Assembly: GCA_045222295.1 (NCBI GenBank) | Contig: JBGUXP010000007.1 | Coordinates: 1 to 48,044 of the forward strand | Reading direction: 5' to 3' | From: Colimorpha sp045222295 | Lineage (GTDB): Bacteria; Bacteroidota; Bacteroidia; Bacteroidales; P3 | DNA length: 48,044 bases | Shown here: positions 24,104-33,035 of the stretch, piece after piece | Layout: each line of letters starts with the position of its first letter | Position numbering within the stretch: the first letter of the stretch is position 1 | Position numbers and translations under genes: made by a program | The notes under the pieces: model-generated | The model's input: only the letters and a program-made list of their open reading frames with translations | Databases searched by the model: none | What the model was told of the DNA's origin: nothing

Positions 24104-25681
24104 ATGTCAGATATCAAACCTGCCGAAGTATCGGCAATATTGAAGAAACAACTGGCCGATGTCAGCATCGACACCCAGCTCGAAGAGGTGGGTTCTGTGC
24201 TTACCGTCGGTGACGGCATTGCCCGCGCCTACGGCCTCAACAACGCTCAGAGCGGTGAACTCGTGGAGTTTGATAATGGAGACCAGGGTATCGTTCAAAA
24301 CCTTGAAGAGGACAACGTTGGTATCGTGATGCTCGGTGAGGTCAGCACCATCAATGAGGGCGACAAGGTGAAACGTACCGGTCGCATTGCCTCGTTGAAT
24401 GTTGGCGAAGGGCTCCTCGGCCGAGTAATCAATACCATCGGTGAGCCTATCGATGGCAAGGGCCCCATAGAAGGGGAACTCTTTGCAATGCCGCTGGAGC
24501 GTAAAGCCCCAGGTGTCATCTATCGTCAGCCTGTGGAACAGCCACTGCAGACCGGTATTAAGGCCATCGACTCGATGATTCCTATCGGACGAGGTCAGCG
24601 CGAGCTTATCATTGGCGACCGACAGACGGGTAAAACCGCTATTGCTATCGACACTATTATTAACCAGAAGAATAACTATGATGCAGGTGACCCCGTCTAC
24701 TGCATCTATGTGGCGTGCGGCCAAAAAGGCTCCACGGTGGCTAACCTTGTGAAGAACCTTGAGGAAAAGGGTGCCATGGAATATACCATCATTGTCGCCG
24801 CTACGGCGAGTGATCCTGCCGCCATGCAGTTCTACGCCCCCTTTGCCGGTGCCGCCATCGGCGAATATTTCCGTGACACGGGACGTAACGCTCTCGTTAT
24901 CTACGACGACCTTTCGAAGCAGGCTGTCGCCTATCGCGAGGTGTCGTTGCTCCTCCGTCGCCCGCCGGGACGTGAGGCTTACCCAGGAGATGTGTTCTAC
25001 CTCCACAGTCGCCTGTTGGAACGTGCCGCCCGCATCATCCAGAACGACCAAATTGCCGCCCAGATGAATGACCTGCCGGCATCGTTGCAGGGTAAGGTGC
25101 GTGGTGGAGGATCGTTGACAGCATTGCCGATCATCGAAACCCAGGCTGGCGATGTCTCAGCCTATATCCCCACCAACGTTATCTCCATCACCGATGGACA
25201 GATTTTCCTCGAGACCAACCTCTTTAACAGCGGTGTGCGTCCCGCCATCAATGTGGGAATTTCGGTGAGCCGTGTGGGCGGTAAGGCTCAAATCAAGTCG
25301 ATGAAGAAGATTGCAGGCACATTGAAAATCGACCAGGCTCAGTATCGTGAGCTCGAGGCTTTCTCGAAGTTCGGCTCCGACCTCGATGCCGCCACTAAGG
25401 CGGTACTTGACAAAGGTGCCCGCAACGTGGAGGTGCTCAAACAGCCGCAGTATAGCCCTATGCCTGTCGAAGACCAGGTGGCCATTATCTTCTGCGGAAC
25501 CAACGGACTGTTGCAAAAGGTGCCGCTGGACAAGGTGCGTACGTTCGAGAAAGAGTTCCTCTTCTTGATGCACAGCCAGCATAGCGATATCTTGGCTAAC
25601 CTCCGTGCTGGCAAGTTGGTTGACAGTGACCTTGCCACCATGAAGAGCGATGCCCTCGATTTGGCAGAACGTTATAAATAG
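24104..25681 (+). CDS. atpA: ATP synthase F1 subunit alpha
   Basis: 525-aa regulatory nucleotide-binding subunit of F1. It has the beta-barrel N-domain, the P-loop GDRQTGKT, IYVACGQKGSTV, the Walker B region ALVIYDDLSKQAVAYRE and the signature region PAINVGISVSRVGGKAQ. Length is normal and no insertion is seen. The catalytic partner atpD (beta) is not in the window. Confidence 0.97.
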   Translation: MSDIKPAEVSAILKKQLADVSIDTQLEEVGSVLTVGDGIARAYGLNNAQSGELVEFDNGDQGIVQNLEEDNVGIVMLGEVSTINEGDKVKRTGRIASLNVGEGLLGRVINTIGEPIDGKGPIEGELFAMPLERKAPGVIYRQPVEQPLQTGIKAIDSMIPIGRGQRELIIGDRQTGKTAIAIDTIINQKNNYDAGDPVYCIYVACGQKGSTVANLVKNLEEKGAMEYTIIVAATASDPAAMQFYAPFAGAAIGEYFRDTGRNALVIYDDLSKQAVAYREVSLLLRRPPGREAYPGDVFYLHSRLLERAARIIQNDQIAAQMNDLPASLQGKVRGGGSLTALPIIETQAGDVSAYIPTNVISITDGQIFLETNLFNSGVRPAINVGISVSRVGGKAQIKSMKKIAGTLKIDQAQYRELEAFSKFGSDLDAATKAVLDKGARNVEVLKQPQYSPMPVEDQVAIIFCGTNGLLQKVPLDKVRTFEKEFLFLMHSQHSDILANLRAGKLVDSDLATMKSDALDLAERYK

Positions 25682-25690
25682 GATTGAGCA

Positions 25691-26578
25691 ATGGCTAACC
25701 TGAAAGAAGTCAGAACCCGCATCTCCTCGGTGAGTTCCACGCAGCAGATTACTTCCGCTATGAAGATGGTATCTGCCGCCAAGTTCCGTCGTGCCCAGAA
25801 TGCCATCATCGGCATGCGTCCCTACGTGGCGCAGCTGAATGAGATTGTGTCTGATATCGATACAGGAGGTGACGCGCTGACAGCCTACCATGCTGTACGC
25901 CCTGTGCGCCATGTGTTGCTGGTGGTTATCACCTCCAATAAAGGTCTTTGCGGCGCTTTCAATAGCAATGTCATCAAGCAGGCTCAAGCCCGCATTGACC
26001 ACTTTCGTAACACGCTTCCTGCCGATGGTTCTTTGCGAGTTATCTCGATTGGCAGGAAATCTTCGGAAATGCTTGCGCGTCAGAAAGAACTCAACTTGAC
26101 TGTGCGTGATGAGATTCTTGATGCTCCTTCGTTTGATACCCTCGCAGAGATGGCCGACACTATTATGGCAGAGTTTTCAGCCAAGCAGATTGACTATGTC
26201 GAGGTAGTATACAACCAGTTCAAGAATTCGCTTACCCAGGTGCTTTCCACTGATCAGTTGTTACCGGTAGTGCATAAAGACCTCAAGGAACCTAGTGACC
26301 TTAAGGTCGCTAAAACCAATGACTATATCTACGAACCCTCCAAGGAGGAGATTGTCCGAAGCATGGTGCCGTTGACATTGCGTTCCACGCTTTATCGCAT
26401 GGTGCTCGACTCCTTGGCCGCTGAGCATGGCGCTCGCATGAATGCCATGCAGAAGGCTACTGACAATGCCACCGAGCTGTTGAAGGACCTGCGTCTTTCG
26501 TATAATAAGGCACGCCAAGCCGCCATCACCAACGAGATTATCGAGATTGTCAGCGGCTCCGAGGCCTTGAAAGGTTAA
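25691..26578 (+). CDS. atpG: ATP synthase F1 subunit gamma
   Basis: 295-aa central rotor shaft. The N-terminal helix MANLKEVRTRISSVSSTQQITSAMKMV-type start and the C-terminal helix (NAMQKATDNATELLKDLRLSYNKARQAAITNEIIEIVSG) are typical. It ends the atp cluster. The next gene, a C10 protease, starts 20 bp downstream with no visible promoter or terminator between. Confidence 0.96.
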   Translation: MANLKEVRTRISSVSSTQQITSAMKMVSAAKFRRAQNAIIGMRPYVAQLNEIVSDIDTGGDALTAYHAVRPVRHVLLVVITSNKGLCGAFNSNVIKQAQARIDHFRNTLPADGSLRVISIGRKSSEMLARQKELNLTVRDEILDAPSFDTLAEMADTIMAEFSAKQIDYVEVVYNQFKNSLTQVLSTDQLLPVVHKDLKEPSDLKVAKTNDYIYEPSKEEIVRSMVPLTLRSTLYRMVLDSLAAEHGARMNAMQKATDNATELLKDLRLSYNKARQAAITNEIIEIVSGSEALKG

Positions 26579-26598
26579 CACTAAAATATTTATTGTAT

Positions 26599-28812
26599 AT
26601 GAAAAGAGGAATACTTCTTCCCCTTCTGCTTTTGTCCATGGCCACAGGCGCATGGGCAAAGCCTGTTTCAAAACAGGTGCTCGATAATATTGCCGTCCGA
26701 TTCTTCGGCGGCGAGGTGCTGAGTGAACTTCTTGGTGACGGCGGCGAAATGCGCCTCTATCATCCTGTCGCCGGTCAGGGGTTCCTCCTCCTGTCTACCG
26801 ACGACTGTGTGCGCCCTGTCCTAGGCTATTCCCGAGTCACTGATTTCTCCGCAGAGTCCATGCCCAACCATGTGCTCGACTGGTTTATGGGACTCCAGCA
26901 AGGCCTCGCCAATGCCATATCCCATGCCGGCGAACGCCATCCCGAGTGGGACCGTCTGCTGGAAGGGTCTGTTAAAGAGGTCGGCAGTCGCTCTGTCAGC
27001 CCCCTGATTACCTCCACTTGGAACCAGTCGTTTCCCTACAATAGCCAGTGTCCTTACGACTCTGTCGGAGCAGACACCAGCCTGGTGGGTTGTGTCGCTA
27101 CGGCCACGGCTCAGGTGATGCGTTTCTGGGGCCATCCCGCTACGGGACGCGGCAGCTACTCCTACACCTCTCCTCATGGCCCCCTCAGTGCCGATTTTGG
27201 CGCCACATCCTACGACTGGACCCACATGCCCAACGCCCTCTCCTCCCTCTCTACGCCGCAGGAAATCGAAGCGGTGGCACAGCTGTGCTACCATGTCGGT
27301 GTGGCTGTGGAGATGGATTATTCTGGTGCGTTCAGTGGAGCCGAGGTGTCTTCTTCGGGTTTTATTGCCATCGGGTCGGCAGAAAAAGCTTTGAAGACCT
27401 ATTTCCGATACAATCCGACACTCTATGCCGACTACCGTGATCTCCATTCGGGTGCCGAATGGGACTCCCTCTGTATGAGGCAGCTCGACAATGACAGGCC
27501 TATCATCTATGGTGGATTTGGCCCAGTAGGAGGGCATGCTTTCGTAGTCGACGGCTACGATAGTCTGGGATTCTTCCATGTCAATTGGGGGTGGGGAGGA
27601 TTCTTCGACGGCTATTTTCTTCTCGACAGTCTCGATGCTGGAAACGGCTATAGGTTTGACGAAAATTCTGTCGCCTTGATGGATGTTTTTCCCATCACTA
27701 TCGACAATCCTCAAGCCAACATCTATGCTGCCCCCGATAACCGGACTCATGGTTCGGTGCGCGGAGCTGGAATCTTCTCCACCGACAGCCTCTCTGTGCT
27801 CTTGTTTGCCGATGCCGCCCCAGGGTATCGTTTCGACCACTGGACCACCGGCGACCCCGGCAACCCCTTGATTACTTCTCCCACTCGCAGCTTCCGCGAC
27901 ACCGCCTGCTTCCTCCCCCTCAACCTCGACACTTTCTCCTATGCTATCGACAAGATGACTGGCGATGTCTTCTTCCCCCCCGACAGCATAATCTCCTGGG
28001 GAATCCGCATCCCCAGCAACTATTTTGGAATCCAGAGACAGCTGGATGCGGTACAGTTATATGTTTACACTCCAGGTCAATACCAGCTGGAAATCTATAG
28101 CGGTGAAACTCCCGATTCGTCGGTTTATTCTGGCGACTATGAGTTCGATGAACAGGGATGGCACACCCTCCCCCTCGACATCCCGCTGCCCCTTTTCGAT
28201 ACCCTCCCGCTGTGGATTACTTTCACAACGGATGGGTCCATCGCGCGCACCCTCTATTCTGGACAGCCCGATGGCTCGTGGGTCAAACTCGAAGGAACCT
28301 GGACACCAGTCCATCAGGCAGAGCCCCTCTATGCCAGTTGGCTTATCCGTGCCATTATGGCTCCTGCTCGTCAGGTAAATGTAGCGGTCTCTCCCAACGA
28401 CATCACCATGGGCGATGTCGTCGGCGGTGGCCTCCACTGGGCTGGCGAAACCGTCACCCTCCAGGCTGTTCCTCGCCAGGGTTACCGCTTCGTCAACTGG
28501 GGCGACAGCACAAGCACCGATAACCCTATGGTCTTCGTTGTGAGTCACGACACCATCTTGATAGCCTTCTTCGAGTCCCTGTATGGCATTTCCGATGTCG
28601 ATGCCGATGGACTTTTGGTCTCTCTCGATGGCCGCACCCTCACCATCAACAATCCCCAGGGACTCCCCGTAGGAATCTACGATGTCCAGGGCCGACAGCT
28701 CTATGCCGAGACGCAGCACGCCACCTCGCTACAATTCCAGCTGTCCGCCCCCGGTGTCTATCTCCTCCGATTCTCCGATCGCCCTGCTCGCAAGGTGGTG
28801 GTATTAAGATAA
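26599..28812 (+). CDS. C10 cysteine protease, T9SS cargo (copy 2)
   Basis: 737 aa from ATG 26599 (an in-frame TTG at 26593 is less likely). Signal peptide KRGILLPLLLLSMATGAWA, Spi-like propeptide, then the C10 domain with catalytic Cys165 (VGCVATATAQ) and His313 (GGHAFVVDGY). An InlB-like repeat, one copy of the 150-residue module found five times in the 15.5-kb protease (SWGIRIPS ... LWITF ... DGSW ... ASWLIRA), and a second InlB-like repeat follow. The protein ends in a short T9SS-type tail (GIYDVQGRQLYAE ... GVYLLRF). It lies 20 bp behind atpG and 17 bp before another C10 gene, so it may be read from the atp promoter. Confidence 0.92.
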   Translation: MKRGILLPLLLLSMATGAWAKPVSKQVLDNIAVRFFGGEVLSELLGDGGEMRLYHPVAGQGFLLLSTDDCVRPVLGYSRVTDFSAESMPNHVLDWFMGLQQGLANAISHAGERHPEWDRLLEGSVKEVGSRSVSPLITSTWNQSFPYNSQCPYDSVGADTSLVGCVATATAQVMRFWGHPATGRGSYSYTSPHGPLSADFGATSYDWTHMPNALSSLSTPQEIEAVAQLCYHVGVAVEMDYSGAFSGAEVSSSGFIAIGSAEKALKTYFRYNPTLYADYRDLHSGAEWDSLCMRQLDNDRPIIYGGFGPVGGHAFVVDGYDSLGFFHVNWGWGGFFDGYFLLDSLDAGNGYRFDENSVALMDVFPITIDNPQANIYAAPDNRTHGSVRGAGIFSTDSLSVLLFADAAPGYRFDHWTTGDPGNPLITSPTRSFRDTACFLPLNLDTFSYAIDKMTGDVFFPPDSIISWGIRIPSNYFGIQRQLDAVQLYVYTPGQYQLEIYSGETPDSSVYSGDYEFDEQGWHTLPLDIPLPLFDTLPLWITFTTDGSIARTLYSGQPDGSWVKLEGTWTPVHQAEPLYASWLIRAIMAPARQVNVAVSPNDITMGDVVGGGLHWAGETVTLQAVPRQGYRFVNWGDSTSTDNPMVFVVSHDTILIAFFESLYGISDVDADGLLVSLDGRTLTINNPQGLPVGIYDVQGRQLYAETQHATSLQFQLSAPGVYLLRFSDRPARKVVVLR

Positions 28813-28829
28813 GATGTATATAATAAAAT

Positions 28830-31034
28830 ATGAAAAGGAAACTTCTTTTAGCACTTCTTTTGCTTCTCGTCGGCACGGCTTTTGCCGAGCCTGTCGACTC
28901 GAAAATCGTGCAGCAGAGAGCTGAGCGTTTGTTGGGCAAGGCGGTGGTGGATGCCACTCCTGCCAGCTTCACTGATTGCTACCTCTTTGTCGGCACCGAC
29001 GGCAGGGGTTTCGCCCTTTTTGCTGTCGACGATTGTGTGGCCCCTATTTTGGGTTATTCCCTGGATGGAATCTTCCCTACCGACAGGGCATTACCTCGGC
29101 ACATCGACGATTGGTTCAAAGCCTATCAGAATGACATTGCTGCTGCCAGAAAGGCAGGCGTCAAGGGCACAAAATACAATACTACGCGCGACACCGCCGT
29201 AGGCCCGCTGATGACTACAACATGGAGTCAGGCTCCATTGTACAACTGGCAGTGCCCCTATAGTATCACTGATTCCAACTACGCGGTCACTGGCTGTGTG
29301 GCCACTGCAACTGCGCAGATTATGAAATATTGGAATCATCCCGCCGTGGGCCGTGGTTCCCACACGTATATGCCTTCTGGCTTTGTCTCTCAGACAGCTG
29401 TTTTCGATACCACCTATTATGACTGGGCCCACATGCCCAATTCCCTTGGCCCCTTCTCGTCAGAGGAGGAAATCGATGCGGTGGCACAGCTCATGCATCA
29501 TGTCGGTATTGCTGTTGAGATGAATTACGGCGTGCATTCCAGTGGCGCCTCCACAATCGACTATGGTGATGTGAACAAGCCCTCTTCCGAGAATGCTCTT
29601 AAAACTTATTTTCGTTATAACCAGGCTTTGTTCTCTGCGTCAAGGGCAGACTACTCCAATGCAGAATGGGATTCCCTGCTCACTAATGAGCTCAATGCCT
29701 CGCGTCCTATTCTTTATTCTGGTAATGATAGCGATGGGGGACATGCTTTTGTGATCGATGGTTATGACTCTTTGGGGCTTTATCATGTCAACTGGGGCTG
29801 GGGTGGATACTGCGACGGCTATTATACCTTTGATAATCTTAGCCCTACTGGTAGCGGCATCGGCGGAAACCAGTCGAATGCTTATAATAATGATTGTCGT
29901 GCACTTTTGCAAGTGTTCCCTGCAACGGAGAATTCTGTTGTGACGGTGAATGTGGCGTCGGCTGACTCCCAGATGGGTTCTGTTACTGGAGGCGGTACTT
30001 TCGCCCCCTACACCACCACCACTCTCTTTGCTTCTGCTCCCGAGGGCTACCGTTTCCTTTCATGGAAGAGCGGTAATCATCATAACCCTTTCATTTTCTC
30101 GCCTAACAACGACTATTCCGACACCGCCGTATTTTCCTCCATCTACGGTGATACCCTTGGCTATTGTTTCAACGGCTTTCAGAACCTTTGGGGCGAATAT
30201 GCCGGTACGGCACCCGAGTGGGGTATTCGCATCCCAGCCATCTCTATTCCCTCTCATCGGCAGCTCAATGCCGTGGAGTTCTATGGTGTCAGCAATGCCA
30301 CCTATACCGTCAGTGTCTTTCTTGGCCAAAACTTCGATCAGCAGGTGTTCTCCACTAACATATTTACCCCTGATTTCAATTGGTTTACAGTTCCCCTCCC
30401 TGAGGCAGTTCCCCTTATCGACAGTCTGCCGCTCTGGGTAGTGCTCACCAGTACCAGCTATAGCAACCCAGCCATGCTGTCACCTTATTCGGGCAATCCC
30501 GACGGCTCGTGGTATAAGCGCGCAGGCACCTCATGGGAATATCTTGTGGGTCGCAACGAGTATGGCTCGTGGATGATCCGTGCCCTGTTGGATGAACTTG
30601 ACCAAGTGAATGTCACAGTTGAGGCCAATAATGCCAATCGTGGCACCGTGTCGGGTGGCGGTCTCTACTACCCCGGCGACACTGCCCGTCTTGTTGCCAC
30701 GCCTGCTGAGGGCTACCGCTTCGTGCGTTGGAGCACTGGCGCACGCGAGAATCCATACCTTCACCGTGTCACCTCTGCTGAGACCATCACCGCCACCTTT
30801 GTCTCCTCCGTAGGTGTCGATGAGGTGGATATGAATACATTGTCTGTCGTACAGAATGGCTTGATGGTCAGTATCTCCAATCCTCAGGGACTCTCGCTGG
30901 CCCTCTATGACATCCAGGGGCGCCAACTTTATGCTGAGACTCAGCATACGGAGTCTCTACAGATACAACTCCCCGCAAAGGGAGTATACCTGCTGCGCTG
31001 CGGTGCCTCTGTTAGAAAAATTGTGGCTTTATAA
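28830..31034 (+). CDS. C10 cysteine protease, T9SS cargo (copy 3)
   Basis: 734 aa. Signal peptide KRKLLLALLLLLVGTAFA, propeptide, then the C10 domain with Cys156 (TGCVATATAQ) and His305 (GGHAFVIDGY). The accessory part mirrors copy 2: InlB-like repeat, one 150-residue module, InlB-like repeat, and a sorting tail nearly the same as that of copy 2 (LYDIQGRQLYAETQH is shared apart from two residues). Copies 2 and 3 are therefore a tandem duplication that has since diverged. The MFS gene follows after 34 bp. Confidence 0.92.
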   Translation: MKRKLLLALLLLLVGTAFAEPVDSKIVQQRAERLLGKAVVDATPASFTDCYLFVGTDGRGFALFAVDDCVAPILGYSLDGIFPTDRALPRHIDDWFKAYQNDIAAARKAGVKGTKYNTTRDTAVGPLMTTTWSQAPLYNWQCPYSITDSNYAVTGCVATATAQIMKYWNHPAVGRGSHTYMPSGFVSQTAVFDTTYYDWAHMPNSLGPFSSEEEIDAVAQLMHHVGIAVEMNYGVHSSGASTIDYGDVNKPSSENALKTYFRYNQALFSASRADYSNAEWDSLLTNELNASRPILYSGNDSDGGHAFVIDGYDSLGLYHVNWGWGGYCDGYYTFDNLSPTGSGIGGNQSNAYNNDCRALLQVFPATENSVVTVNVASADSQMGSVTGGGTFAPYTTTTLFASAPEGYRFLSWKSGNHHNPFIFSPNNDYSDTAVFSSIYGDTLGYCFNGFQNLWGEYAGTAPEWGIRIPAISIPSHRQLNAVEFYGVSNATYTVSVFLGQNFDQQVFSTNIFTPDFNWFTVPLPEAVPLIDSLPLWVVLTSTSYSNPAMLSPYSGNPDGSWYKRAGTSWEYLVGRNEYGSWMIRALLDELDQVNVTVEANNANRGTVSGGGLYYPGDTARLVATPAEGYRFVRWSTGARENPYLHRVTSAETITATFVSSVGVDEVDMNTLSVVQNGLMVSISNPQGLSLALYDIQGRQLYAETQHTESLQIQLPAKGVYLLRCGASVRKIVAL

Positions 31035-31068
31035 AAACCTTAAGGACTTTAGATAAAAAATAAACACC

Positions 31069-32619
31069 ATGGAAAAGAAACAGAACTATGTCATTCCCGT
31101 CATTACGATGTTCTTCATGTTCGCCATGATTAGCTTCGTGACCAATATGGCCGCCCCTTTCGGCAATATCTGGAAAAACACCTATGAGTGGTCGGGCATG
31201 CTCGGCAACATGATGAACTTCCTAGCCTACCTCATCATGGGTATCCCCGCCGGAAAGCTCATGAGCCGTATCGGCTATAAGAAGACCGCCCTCTGGGCCC
31301 TTGGTGTGGGCTTCGTGGGCATGGTGGTGCAGTACCTCTCCAGCATGGTGGGAGCCGACACCGCCACTTTCAGCATCAGTGGCCAGTCTGTGATGCTTAA
31401 CTTCCTTATCTACCTCCTCGGTGCCTTTATCTGCGGTTTCTCCGTCTGTATGCTCAACACCGTAGTTAACCCCATGCTCAACCTCCTCGGCGGTGGCGGC
31501 AACCGTGGCAACCAGCTCATCCAGACCGGTGGTACTCTCAACTCGCTGTCGGGCTCTTTGACCCCCTTCCTGGTGGGTGCGCTCATCGGAACGGTAACCA
31601 AGAGAACCTCCATGTCCGACGTGGCTCCCCTGCTTTTTATCGCCATGGGTATCTTTGCGTTGGCATTCCTGATTATTCTCTTTGTCCACATCCCCGAACC
31701 CCGAAAGTCCAATTTCTCCGCCTCGTCAGATAAGTCCGAAAAGACCGACAAAAGACACTCCGCTTGGTCTTTCCGTCACTTGGTGCTCGGTGTCATTGCC
31801 ATCTTCTTCTATGTGGGCACCGAGGTGGGTATCCCTTCCGAGCTTAACTTTTACCTCTCCAACACCGGTGCCAGTGGGGCTGGTATCCTCGTCAATGGGG
31901 CTCTCATCGGTGGCGCTTTTGCCGCCATCTATTGGTTCTGCATGCTCATCGGGCGTTTCCTTAGTTCGCTCATTAGCGGTAAAGTCAGCGCCAAGGTCCA
32001 GCTTACGTCGGTGGTTTCCATTGGCATAGTACTTGTCCTTATAGCTATCATGATTCCCAAGAGCAGCACCATCAGTGCCCCTGGCTTCGTCTACAATCCC
32101 GAGAGAGCCACCACCGGCATTCTTGTCGACAATGGCATGGCTGATGAGGTTGCCAAGGCTTACATTGCCAACCCCACCGTAGAGGCCATCGAACCTTATC
32201 TGGATGGGATTGCGGAATCGTTCAATGTGGAAAAGGAAATTGGCAAGGACTGGAAGCAGCAAATGGCCCCTGACCAGCTCTCGGTCTGGGTGATGCAGAA
32301 ACTGGAAGCCTCGCAACAGGTTCCACAAATTCCCCTCAGTATCATCTTCCTGGTGCTCTGCGGACTCTGCACCTCGCTCATGTGGGGCGGTATCTTTAAC
32401 CTCTCGGTAGAGGGTCTTGGCAAGTACACCGAGCAGGCCTCCGGCATCTTCATGATGATGGTGGTAGGTGGCGGTGTCATGCCTCTCATCCAGGACGCCT
32501 TGGCCGGCAGCATCGGCTATATGGGCTCCTACTGGCTTGTCGTCGCCATGCTTGCATACATTCTCTTCTATGCACTCGTTGGCTCAAAGAATGTCAATCG
32601 TGATATTCCAGTAGAATAA
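31069..32619 (+). CDS. MFS transporter, FucP/GluP-like sugar permease
   Basis: 516 aa with about 12 membrane helices. The opening (NYVIPVITMFFMFAMISFVTNM) and the NPMLNLLGG block resemble the fucose/glucose-galactose permease (FHS) family common in Bacteroidota. Two features stand out: the central cytoplasmic loop holds a Ser/Lys/Asp-rich stretch (residues about 215-230) coded by three 9-bp repeats, and a hydrophilic insert of about 80 residues (about 330-410) separates later helices. Substrate is not predictable; peptide-derived or sugar uptake would fit the protease neighbours only loosely. A strong terminator follows at 32664. Confidence 0.82.
   Translation: MEKKQNYVIPVITMFFMFAMISFVTNMAAPFGNIWKNTYEWSGMLGNMMNFLAYLIMGIPAGKLMSRIGYKKTALWALGVGFVGMVVQYLSSMVGADTATFSISGQSVMLNFLIYLLGAFICGFSVCMLNTVVNPMLNLLGGGGNRGNQLIQTGGTLNSLSGSLTPFLVGALIGTVTKRTSMSDVAPLLFIAMGIFALAFLIILFVHIPEPRKSNFSASSDKSEKTDKRHSAWSFRHLVLGVIAIFFYVGTEVGIPSELNFYLSNTGASGAGILVNGALIGGAFAAIYWFCMLIGRFLSSLISGKVSAKVQLTSVVSIGIVLVLIAIMIPKSSTISAPGFVYNPERATTGILVDNGMADEVAKAYIANPTVEAIEPYLDGIAESFNVEKEIGKDWKQQMAPDQLSVWVMQKLEASQQVPQIPLSIIFLVLCGLCTSLMWGGIFNLSVEGLGKYTEQASGIFMMMVVGGGVMPLIQDALAGSIGYMGSYWLVVAMLAYILFYALVGSKNVNRDIPVE
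31729..31755 (+). repeat. Three 9-bp repeats in MFS central loop
   Basis: Three 9-bp units of the form GANAAGNCC code DKS-EKT-DKR in the loop between the two transporter halves. Being multiples of 3, changes in copy number would stay in frame. Confidence 0.5.
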
Positions 32620-32663
32620 ATCATTGATTTACAGTAATAAATAGGTTATATTCAAAAAATGGG

Positions 32664-32690
32664 AAACGGGGTTGAAAACCCCGTTTTTCT
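32664..32690 (+). terminator. Terminator of the protease/MFS run
   Basis: AAACGGGGTT (32664-32673) pairs with AACCCCGTTT (32677-32686) across GAA, followed by a T run. It is the first clear terminator after the start of the atp genes, apart from the leaky hairpin after atpE. Confidence 0.9.
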
Positions 32691-32723
32691 TTGCCCACTA
32701 TCTGATTGATAAATAGCATTTTC

Positions 32724-32860
32724 TACCCATCAAGTCTTTACCAAGTCTTTATCATCTCCTTACCCACTCCTAACCTCCCCTTACCGCGGTAGGAGTTGAT
32801 AGGGGGAGGGTAGGGTTGTTTTTGGTAGAAAAACTCTACGGGGTAGGACGGGAGAAGTCT
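32724..32860. repeat. 11-bp period array C with inverted arms
   Basis: Six consecutive 11-bp blocks (32724, 32735, 32746, 32757, 32768, 32779) share a TCNTTACCNAN-like pattern. They end at the palindrome CCGCGG (32784-32789), after which the pattern continues inverted (TAGGAGTTGAT, AGGGGGAGGGT). The core 32742-32765 matches array D in opposite orientation (22/24). It lies 40-170 bp upstream of the rpsA promoter element. Confidence 0.85.
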
Positions 32861-32897
32861 CCTTTTAAATTATTTTTTTTATATTAAAATTATTTCG

Positions 32898-32905
32898 TAT
32901 CTTTG
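32898..32905 (+). promoter_or_regulatory. TATCTTTG element for rpsA
   Basis: TATCTTTG at 32898-32905 within very AT-rich DNA; no clear TTTG partner. The leader to ATG 33036 is about 125 nt. Confidence 0.65.
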
Positions 32906-32910
32906 CAAAG

Positions 32911-33030
32911 CATTTTGAGTGCGCTAAATCCTGTCAATAGATTGTTACTCAAAATGATAAATTGATAAAAGGTTGAACCCGTGCAGGACAGGAGCACACA
33001 AAAAAGAGTTGCGGAGCTCTCTCTCCGCAA
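32911..33030 (+). promoter_or_regulatory. Structured rpsA leader, candidate S1 autoregulation site
   Basis: CATTTTGAGT (32911-32920) pairs perfectly with ACTCAAAATG (32947-32956) around a 26-nt loop. A small GTGC/GCAC stem (32981-32997) follows, and TTGCGGAG (33009-33016) pairs perfectly with CTCCGCAA (33023-33030), ending 5 nt before the ATG. No Shine-Dalgarno sequence is present. In E. coli, S1 represses its own message through a structured leader lacking a good Shine-Dalgarno; the same logic is inferred here. Confidence 0.6.
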
Positions 33031-33035
33031 AAAGA

